Positions 6,931 to 10,833 of a DNA stretch of 10,833 nt are shown in pieces. The first letter of the stretch is position 1. The number at the start of each line of letters is the position of its first letter. Where the stretch lies: the NCBI GenBank assembly GCA_001796045.1, contig MGLN01000113.1, forward strand, positions 298 through 11,130, given 5' to 3'. A program made the position numbers and the translations under genes. The notes below the pieces were generated by a model. It had not been told where the DNA came from and made no database searches. It saw only the letters and a program-made list of their open reading frames with translations. The stretch is from Caulobacterales bacterium RIFOXYB1_FULL_67_16. GTDB taxonomy: Bacteria > Pseudomonadota > Alphaproteobacteria > Caulobacterales > Caulobacteraceae.

Positions 6931-7418
6931 TGGCCGACCTCAGTCTGTACCGCCCCAATGTCGGGGTCGTGCTGTTCAACGCCGACGGCCAGGTCTGGTA
7001 CGGCCGCCGCCACGCCACGCCTGGCCCGCATAACTGGCAGTTTCCGCAAGGCGGGGTGGACGAGGGCGAGGAACTGCCGGCGGCCGCCCTGCGTGAACTG
7101 CGCGAGGAGACCGGCGTGACCTCGGTGGAGTTCCTGGCGCGGACCGACGACTGGATCCTGTACGACTTTCCGCCCGAGGCTATGCACAATCCCAAGGCCT
7201 GGCGCGGCTTCAAGGGGCAGCGCCAGCAGTGGTTCGCCTTCCGCTTCACCGGTCCGGACAGCGAGATCAACCTGGAAGCCGATGACGAGATCGAATTCGA
7301 CGCCTGGCGCTGGGGCGATCTGTCCGAGGCCTGCGACCTGATCGTGCCGTTCAAACGCCCGGCCTACGAACAGGTGGTCGCCGCCTTCGCGCACCTGGCG
7401 GCCCGAAAGCCGGCATAG
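6930..7418 (+). CDS. rppH: RNA pyrophosphohydrolase (Nudix), RppH/NudH
   Basis: This complete 162-residue protein is of usual size for alphaproteobacterial RppH. The Nudix box is intact at residues 41-63 and fits G-x5-E-x7-REUxEExGU: G41, E47, R55-E56, E59-E60 and G62, giving the Mg2+-binding glutamates. Other RppH signatures are YRPNVG at the N-terminus, WQFPQGG just before the box, the WILYDFP region, KAWRGFKGQRQQWF, and a C-terminal IVPFKRPAYEQV. RppH removes pyrophosphate from the 5' triphosphate end of mRNA and so opens transcripts to RNase E; family members also hydrolyse diadenosine polyphosphates (the Bartonella IalA type). The ATG overlaps the TAA of the upstream gene by one base, which suggests translational coupling, and no separate ribosome-binding site is needed. 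It converges on hsp20. Confidence 0.96.
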   Translation: MADLSLYRPNVGVVLFNADGQVWYGRRHATPGPHNWQFPQGGVDEGEELPAAALRELREETGVTSVEFLARTDDWILYDFPPEAMHNPKAWRGFKGQRQQWFAFRFTGPDSEINLEADDEIEFDAWRWGDLSEACDLIVPFKRPAYEQVVAAFAHLAARKPA

Positions 7419-7420
7419 AA

Positions 7421-7446
7421 AAAGGGCGGCGCGAACGCCGCCCTTT
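7421..7446. terminator. Bidirectional intrinsic terminator, rppH / hsp20
   Basis: A perfect 11-bp stem (AAAGGGCGGCG at 7421-7431, complement at 7436-7446) closes a 4-nt loop. It begins 3 nt after the rppH stop and lies 19 nt beyond the hsp20 stop. Read on the minus strand, the stem is followed directly by further T residues (a run of five, then C), which makes it a good intrinsic terminator for hsp20. On the plus strand the arm ends in TTT and is followed by CCAG, a weaker but plausible terminator for rppH. Confidence 0.85.
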
Positions 7447-7464
7447 CCAGTTCCACGAAACGGA

Positions 7465-7938
7465 TCAGGCCGCCTTGGCCTTGTCCGTCTTGCCCTCGAT
7501 CAGGGGCTTGGCGCCGCCGATTTCGATCCGGCGGGGCTTCAGCGCCTCGGGCAGTTCGCGCTTCAGCGAAATCGACAGCAGGCCGTTGACCAGATTGGCC
7601 TCGGTCACGACCACATAGTCGGCCAGTTGGAAGCGACGTTCGAAGTCCCGCTCGGCCAGGCCGCGATGCAGATAGGTCTTCTGCGCCTCGGCGTCGTCGT
7701 TGGCGGTCTTGCGCCCGGTGACGGTGAGCAGGTTCTCCTTCACCTCGATGTTCAGCTCGTCGGGCGCGAAGCCGGCGACGGCGATCTCGATGCGATAGGC
7801 GTTCTCGCCCGTGGTCTCGATATTATAGGGGGGATAGCCGCTGTCCTGGCTGGTCCGCGCGGCGGTTTCCAGCAGATTGGCCAGGCGGTCGAAACCGACG
7901 GCCGAACGGTACAGCGGGGTGAAATCATAGGTACGCAT
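7465..7938 (-). CDS. hsp20: Small heat-shock protein, Hsp20/IbpA type
   Basis: This complete 157-residue protein has a short N-terminal arm (MRTYDFTPLYRSAVGFDRL), then YPPYNIE (residues 35-41) opening the alpha-crystallin domain (about 35-140). GLAERDFERRFQLADYV and the strand NGLLSISLKRELPE follow, and the tail carries KPRRIEI, an I-x-I motif of the kind used for oligomer assembly. These are marks of the class A (IbpA-like) bacterial small heat-shock proteins, which hold unfolding proteins in the cytoplasm until DnaK and ClpB act. The start is placed at ATG 7938, where AGGAGG stands 6 nt upstream; an in-frame ATG at 7944 directly abuts that Shine-Dalgarno sequence and is unlikely. Control appears to be double: a heat-shock promoter at 8068-8098 and a ROSE-like thermometer over the ribosome-binding site. 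The gene ends at a strong terminator shared with rppH. Confidence 0.95.
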   Translation of the reverse strand: MRTYDFTPLYRSAVGFDRLANLLETAARTSQDSGYPPYNIETTGENAYRIEIAVAGFAPDELNIEVKENLLTVTGRKTANDDAEAQKTYLHRGLAERDFERRFQLADYVVVTEANLVNGLLSISLKRELPEALKPRRIEIGGAKPLIEGKTDKAKAA

Positions 7939-7944
7939 CAGCAT

Positions 7945-8034
7945 CCTCCTGAGGATCAGCAAGGTTGAGCCGCCCGGCGATTTGCCCGGACGGTGGGAGT
8001 TCAGACCGACGACCCGAAACCGGCCTCGTCCGTC
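7945..8034 (-). promoter_or_regulatory. ROSE-like RNA thermometer in the hsp20 5' leader
   Basis: Three hairpins precede the hsp20 start on the minus strand. Hairpin 1 pairs 8034-8026 with 8012-8004 (8 of 9 pairs). Hairpin 2 pairs 7993-7986 with 7977-7970 (8 pairs including one G-U, 8-nt loop). Hairpin 3 pairs CCUUGCU (7964-7958) with the Shine-Dalgarno AGGAGG (7950-7945) across a 7-nt loop: C-G, C-G, U-A, U-G, a G-G opposition (7960/7949), C7959 bulged, and U-A. That UUGCU/AGGA arrangement with G-G and an extra C is the hallmark of ROSE elements, which block translation of hsp20-type genes until heat melts the helix. A competing 5-bp hairpin (7956-7952 with 7947-7943) would also hide part of the ribosome-binding site. 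The folds were derived by eye. Confidence 0.78.
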
Positions 8035-8067
8035 CGGAGAGCCCGACATCGGCGCTCTCGGAAACAA

Positions 8068-8098
8068 AGATGGGAGGCCCAAATCGGCCGTCAAGGGG
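8068..8098 (-). promoter_or_regulatory. Heat-shock sigma factor (RpoH) promoter of hsp20
   Basis: On the minus strand CCCCTTGAC (8098-8090) is followed after 14 nt by TCCCATCT (8075-8068). The sigma-32 consensus is CCCTTGAA, 13-17 nt, CCCCATNT, so both boxes and the spacing fit well. Transcription would start near 8060, giving a leader of about 120 nt, a typical length for a ROSE-type leader. Confidence 0.7.
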
Positions 8099-8196
8099 CG
8101 CCCGTGCTGCGACCGAATGTCGGTGTCTCAGGATCGTCATTTGCGCCGCCCGTCAGGTCTCTTAAGGAAGATGATCCGCACCAGGAGCCCGCCCCC
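8099..8196. other. Upstream region of the first methyltransferase-like gene
   Basis: These 98 nt separate the hsp20 promoter (minus) from the ATG at 8197 (plus) and should hold the plus-strand promoter. I find no convincing promoter pair. AGGAG at 8183-8187 is the ribosome-binding site of the next gene. Confidence 0.35.
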
Positions 8197-8997
8197 ATGC
8201 ACCTTCATCTGCTCGGCCTCGCCGCCGCCCTCGTCGCCCTTCCCGCCGCCGCCCAAACCGCCGCTCCCCAGACGGCCGCCGCCTGGTCCCCGCCGCGCTC
8301 GGCCCTGTCCAGCGCCATGCCGACGCTTCAGGAGGACGCCGCCCTTCAGGCCGCCGTCGCCGCTCCGACCCGCCCGGCCGAGGACCGCGCCCGCGACGCC
8401 GCCCGCCACCCTTACGAATCCCTGACCTTTTGGGGCCTGCAACCCGGCATGACGGTGGTGGAGATCGAACCCGGCCGGGCCAGCTGGTGGCGCCATATCC
8501 TCGAACCCTACGCCTCCGCGACCGGCGGCCGCTACGTCGCCGTCAACCGCCCGCTGGAGACCATGGAGGTCGCGCCCGGTTCGGCCGACTTCATCCTGGT
8601 GGCCCGCGCCTTCCACAACTGGTCGCGCGACGGCCGCACCGAACCCTATCTGAAGGCCTTCTACGCCGCGCTGAAACCCGGCGGGATCCTGGCGGTGGAG
8701 CAACACCGCAGCGCCGAGGGCCTGAACGTCGCCGACGTCGCCTCCACCGGCTATGTCCCCGAAAGCTATGTGATCCACGCCGCCCGCGACGCCGGCTTCG
8801 TGCTGGAGGCCCGCAGCGAGCTGAACGCCAATCCGAAGGACGACCACGACCATCCGTTCGGCGTCTGGACCCTGCCGCCGGTGCGCCAGTCCCAGGCCCG
8901 CGACGGTTCGGGCGCGCTCACGCCGGACCAGCGCGCCGCCTTCGACGCCATCGGCGAAAGCGACCGCATGACCCTGCGGTTCCGCAAGCCGGAATAG
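8197..8997 (+). CDS. Exported class I SAM methyltransferase-like protein (paralogue 1)
   Basis: This 266-residue protein starts at ATG 8197, with AGGAG 9 nt upstream, and opens with a Sec-type signal peptide: MHLHLLGLAAALVALPAAA, cut near residue 19. Longer readings upstream would bury that signal. The body resembles the COG4798-type predicted methyltransferases: RARDAARHPYESLTFWGL, then TVVEIEPGRASWW (motif I region, about 86-98), ADFILVARAFHNW, AALKPGGILAVEQHR (after the fourth strand of the fold), DHPFGVWTLPP and the ending IGESDRMTLRFRKPE. The glycine-rich SAM loop is degraded: the paralogue next door has WPGSGWY where this one has EPGRASW. SAM is not known to be abundant in the periplasm, so methyl transfer is uncertain on two counts. 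The next gene is a tandem paralogue 89 nt downstream with the same C-terminal motifs. Confidence 0.85.
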   Translation: MHLHLLGLAAALVALPAAAQTAAPQTAAAWSPPRSALSSAMPTLQEDAALQAAVAAPTRPAEDRARDAARHPYESLTFWGLQPGMTVVEIEPGRASWWRHILEPYASATGGRYVAVNRPLETMEVAPGSADFILVARAFHNWSRDGRTEPYLKAFYAALKPGGILAVEQHRSAEGLNVADVASTGYVPESYVIHAARDAGFVLEARSELNANPKDDHDHPFGVWTLPPVRQSQARDGSGALTPDQRAAFDAIGESDRMTLRFRKPE

Positions 8998-9003
8998 TCC
9001 CTT

Positions 9004-9032
9004 TTGACCCGCGCCGCGAACGTGGGTAAGCC
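9004..9032 (+). promoter_or_regulatory. Possible promoter upstream of the second methyltransferase-like gene
   Basis: TTGACCC (9004-9010) has a good -35 core. After 14 nt, GGTAAGCC matches only four of the seven specified positions of the Caulobacter -10 consensus. There is no clear terminator after the preceding gene, so the second gene may instead be read from upstream. Confidence 0.22.
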
Positions 9033-9086
9033 CGTTCGACCAAGGTTAGCCGGACGCGGGGGCCGGCCTTCCGAGGGGGTGTTTTG

Positions 9087-9998
9087 ATGCTTGATCTTTC
9101 TGCGACCTCTTACGGTCTGTCCCGCCGGTTCCTGCTGGCCGGCGCCGCCGGTCTGGCCCTGACCGGCCTGGCCGCCTGTGGTCGCAAGAAGGAAGCCGCG
9201 CCCGAGGCCGCCCCCGCCCCCGCCGGCCCGCCCGAGGGCTCGCTGGAATGGGCCGTCGCCGGTCCCTGGCGCGCCCAGGACCGGCCGCGCGACGTCTTCC
9301 GCCATCCGATGGAGACCCTGCGCTTCTTCGGCCTCCAGCCCACGATGACGGTGGTCGAATTCTGGCCCGGCAGCGGCTGGTACACCGAAATCCTGGCCCC
9401 CTATCTGGCCGAGGGGGAGGGGACCTATGTCGCCGCCCTCTTCCCCGAAGGCCCGACCGCCGATCCGGCCCAGGCCGCCCTCAACGCCGCCTTCCAGACC
9501 CGCTTCGGCGGCGACCGCAAACTGTACGGCGAACCCCAGTTCAGCTTCTTCGGTCTCGGCACCGGTCCGGTCGCCCCGGCGGGCACGGCGGATCTCTGCC
9601 TGTTCATGCGCACCCTGCACGGCTGGATGGCCGCCGGCATCGCCGAAAAGGCCTTCGCCGACGCCTTCGCCGCGCTCAAGCCCGGCGGCGTCCTGGGGGT
9701 CGAACAGCACCGTCTGGCGCCGGAAGAGGACCAGGATCCTGTGGCCGCCAACGGCTATGTCCAGGAGGCTTTCGTCAAGCAGCTGGCGGCGGAGGCCGGC
9801 TTCGTCTTCGTCGCCGCCTCCGAGATCAACGCCAACGACAAGGACACCAAGGACCATCCGTTCGGGGTCGACACCCTGCCGCCGATGCGTCTGACCGCCC
9901 CCCGGGGCGAACCCGCCGATCCGACCTTCGACCGGTCCAAGTTCGAAGAGATCGGCGAAAGCGACCGTATGACCTTGAAGTTCAGGAAGCCCGAGTGA
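9087..9998 (+). CDS. Lipoprotein class I SAM methyltransferase-like protein (paralogue 2)
   Basis: This 303-residue protein starts at ATG 9087, with GAGGGGG ending 7 nt upstream; a TTG directly before it is less likely. The N-terminus has a twin-arginine-like SRRFLLAG (12-19), a hydrophobic stretch and a lipobox LAAC with C31, so it is predicted to be a Tat-exported lipoprotein. A short Ala/Pro/Glu linker follows. The methyltransferase-like domain has DVFRHPMETLRFFGLQP, TVVEFWPGSGWYTEILAPY (88-106; motif I with the G-S-G loop retained), a LYGEPQFSFFG insertion not seen in the paralogue, ADLCLFMRTLHGW, AALKPGGVLGVEQHR, DHPFGVDTLPP and an ending IGESDRMTLKFRKPE almost identical to that of the preceding gene. 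The pair probably arose by tandem duplication. The stop overlaps the GTG of the downstream hydrolase. The substrate is unknown, and the lack of periplasmic SAM leaves activity open. Confidence 0.86.
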   Translation: MLDLSATSYGLSRRFLLAGAAGLALTGLAACGRKKEAAPEAAPAPAGPPEGSLEWAVAGPWRAQDRPRDVFRHPMETLRFFGLQPTMTVVEFWPGSGWYTEILAPYLAEGEGTYVAALFPEGPTADPAQAALNAAFQTRFGGDRKLYGEPQFSFFGLGTGPVAPAGTADLCLFMRTLHGWMAAGIAEKAFADAFAALKPGGVLGVEQHRLAPEEDQDPVAANGYVQEAFVKQLAAEAGFVFVAASEINANDKDTKDHPFGVDTLPPMRLTAPRGEPADPTFDRSKFEEIGESDRMTLKFRKPE

Positions 9999-10833
9999 AC
10001 CGCGCCCAAGCCTTCGCTGCCAATGCGCCCCTGATGGGGGTTCCCGGCGCCTCTCCGCCTCCGGGCGGAAAGGGCGACTGGTATCGCGGCGCCGGCGGCA
10101 TGCGCCTGCGCGCCGCCCTGTGGACGCCCACCCACCTGACGGCCGAGACGGCGCGCGGCACCGTGGTGCTCAGCCCCGGCCGCACCGAGCCGATCGAGAA
10201 ATATTTCGAGGTCATCGGCAACTTCCTGGCCCGCGGCTGGTGCGTCCTGACCCACGACTGGCGCGGCCAGGGCCTGTCGGCCCGGCTTCTGCCCGACCGG
10301 CTCAAGGGCCACGCCCGCGCGGTCGAGGAATTCCTCGACGACTACGGCCGCCTGCTGGACGCCTTCGAAAGCCAGTGCCCCAAGCCCTGGATCATGGTCG
10401 GCCATTCGATGGGCGCCTGCCTGAACCTGCTGACGCTCGAAGCCGGCGAGACCCGTTTTTCCGGCGCGGTCCTGTCCAGCCCCATGCTGCGGATCAAGAC
10501 CGGCAAGCGGTCGATGTGGTCGGTCAAGCTGGCGGTGCGCTGGAACATCCGTCACGGCCATGCGGGCGACTATATCCTGGGCGATCCGGACGATCCCTTC
10601 GACCACACCTTCGCCGAGGACGCCCTGACCTCGGACGAGACCCGCTACGAGATGTGGCGCCAGCAGCTGTACGCCTGCCCCCACCTGGCGATCGGCGGCC
10701 CCACCTACGGCTGGCTGGCCTTCGCGCTGGACGCCGGCGAACGCGCGCTCAAGCCCAAGGCCCTCAAGACGGTCAAGATCCCCGTCTCCATCGTCCAGGC
10801 CGACGCCGACGACGTGGTCTGGAAACAGACCGC
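9995..10833 (+). CDS. Alpha/beta hydrolase, lysophospholipase-like (3' end outside window)
   Basis: An open frame runs from GTG 9995 to the right edge (279 complete codons). The start shares GTGA with the stop of the preceding lipoprotein gene, a common coupling arrangement; a later ATG at 10034 is possible but has no better ribosome-binding site. The hydrolase fold is clear: VVLSPGRTEPIEKYFEVI (strand and oxyanion region), LTHDWRGQGLS, and the nucleophile elbow VGHSMGA with Ser138 (GHSMG at bases 10400-10414). A cap region rich in Trp and Tyr follows, then IPVSIVQADADDVV, where the acid of the triad is expected near the window end; the catalytic His lies beyond it. The HDWRGQG and GHSMG spacing matches the COG2267 (PldB, monoglyceride lipase-like) family, which cleaves acyl esters of lysophospholipids or glycerides. 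No signal peptide is visible, so it is probably cytoplasmic or peripheral. Substrate not determined. Confidence 0.88.
   Translation, partial: MNRAQAFAANAPLMGVPGASPPPGGKGDWYRGAGGMRLRAALWTPTHLTAETARGTVVLSPGRTEPIEKYFEVIGNFLARGWCVLTHDWRGQGLSARLLPDRLKGHARAVEEFLDDYGRLLDAFESQCPKPWIMVGHSMGACLNLLTLEAGETRFSGAVLSSPMLRIKTGKRSMWSVKLAVRWNIRHGHAGDYILGDPDDPFDHTFAEDALTSDETRYEMWRQQLYACPHLAIGGPTYGWLAFALDAGERALKPKALKTVKIPVSIVQADADDVVWKQT

Noticed and set aside
7993..8196. Upstream extension of the first methyltransferase-like protein (start at 7993)
   Set aside because: It would cross the hsp20 leader and promoter and would bury a clear signal peptide that starts at 8197 behind AGGAG.
8766..10684. Long minus-strand open frames opposite the methyltransferase-like and hydrolase genes
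   Set aside because: They are antisense shadows of three well-supported genes, rich in Gly, Arg, Gln and Ala with no domain pattern.

Overview
The window reads as chromosomal housekeeping DNA from a GC-rich alphaproteobacterium, most likely Caulobacteraceae (Brevundimonas- or Caulobacter-like). This placement is an inference. It rests on the high GC content, two UrcA-family secreted proteins, a promoter in front of ppc that resembles the Caulobacter housekeeping consensus, the polysaccharide-deacetylase-like/rppH gene pair, and a small heat-shock gene with alphaproteobacterial-type heat control. I see no transposase, phage gene, tRNA, rRNA or CRISPR array.

Layout. At 1-792 (+) is the C-terminal part of an M3 (Dcp-like) zinc metallopeptidase. 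It converges on a small secreted UrcA-family gene (863-1144, -), with a perfect 14-bp inverted repeat between them. corA (1383-2348, +) follows and converges on a second UrcA-family gene (2395-2733, -), again with a terminator-like hairpin between. corA is therefore bracketed by two paralogous UrcA genes on the other strand. ppc (2872-5571, -) encodes a complete 899-residue PEP carboxylase with all signature motifs. Divergent from it is a two-gene unit: a membrane-anchored divergent polysaccharide deacetylase (5734-6930) whose stop overlaps the start of rppH (6930-7418).

rppH converges on an hsp20 gene (7465-7938, -) across an 11-bp hairpin. The hsp20 leader is the most information-rich non-coding stretch. 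It holds a heat-shock sigma-factor-like promoter followed by about 120 nt of leader with three hairpins. The last hairpin pairs the Shine-Dalgarno sequence with CCUUGCU and shows the G-G opposition and bulged C typical of ROSE RNA thermometers.

The right end (8197-10833, +) holds two tandem paralogous methyltransferase-like proteins, both predicted to be exported: one with a Sec-type signal peptide, the other as a Tat-type lipoprotein. An alpha/beta hydrolase of the lysophospholipase type follows, its GTG start overlapping the previous stop (GTGA), and runs off the window.

Most of the window is ordinary. The items most worth a second look are the predicted thermometer on hsp20, the exported methyltransferase-like pair, and the corA/UrcA arrangement. 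I do not see convincing evidence of a wholly new system.
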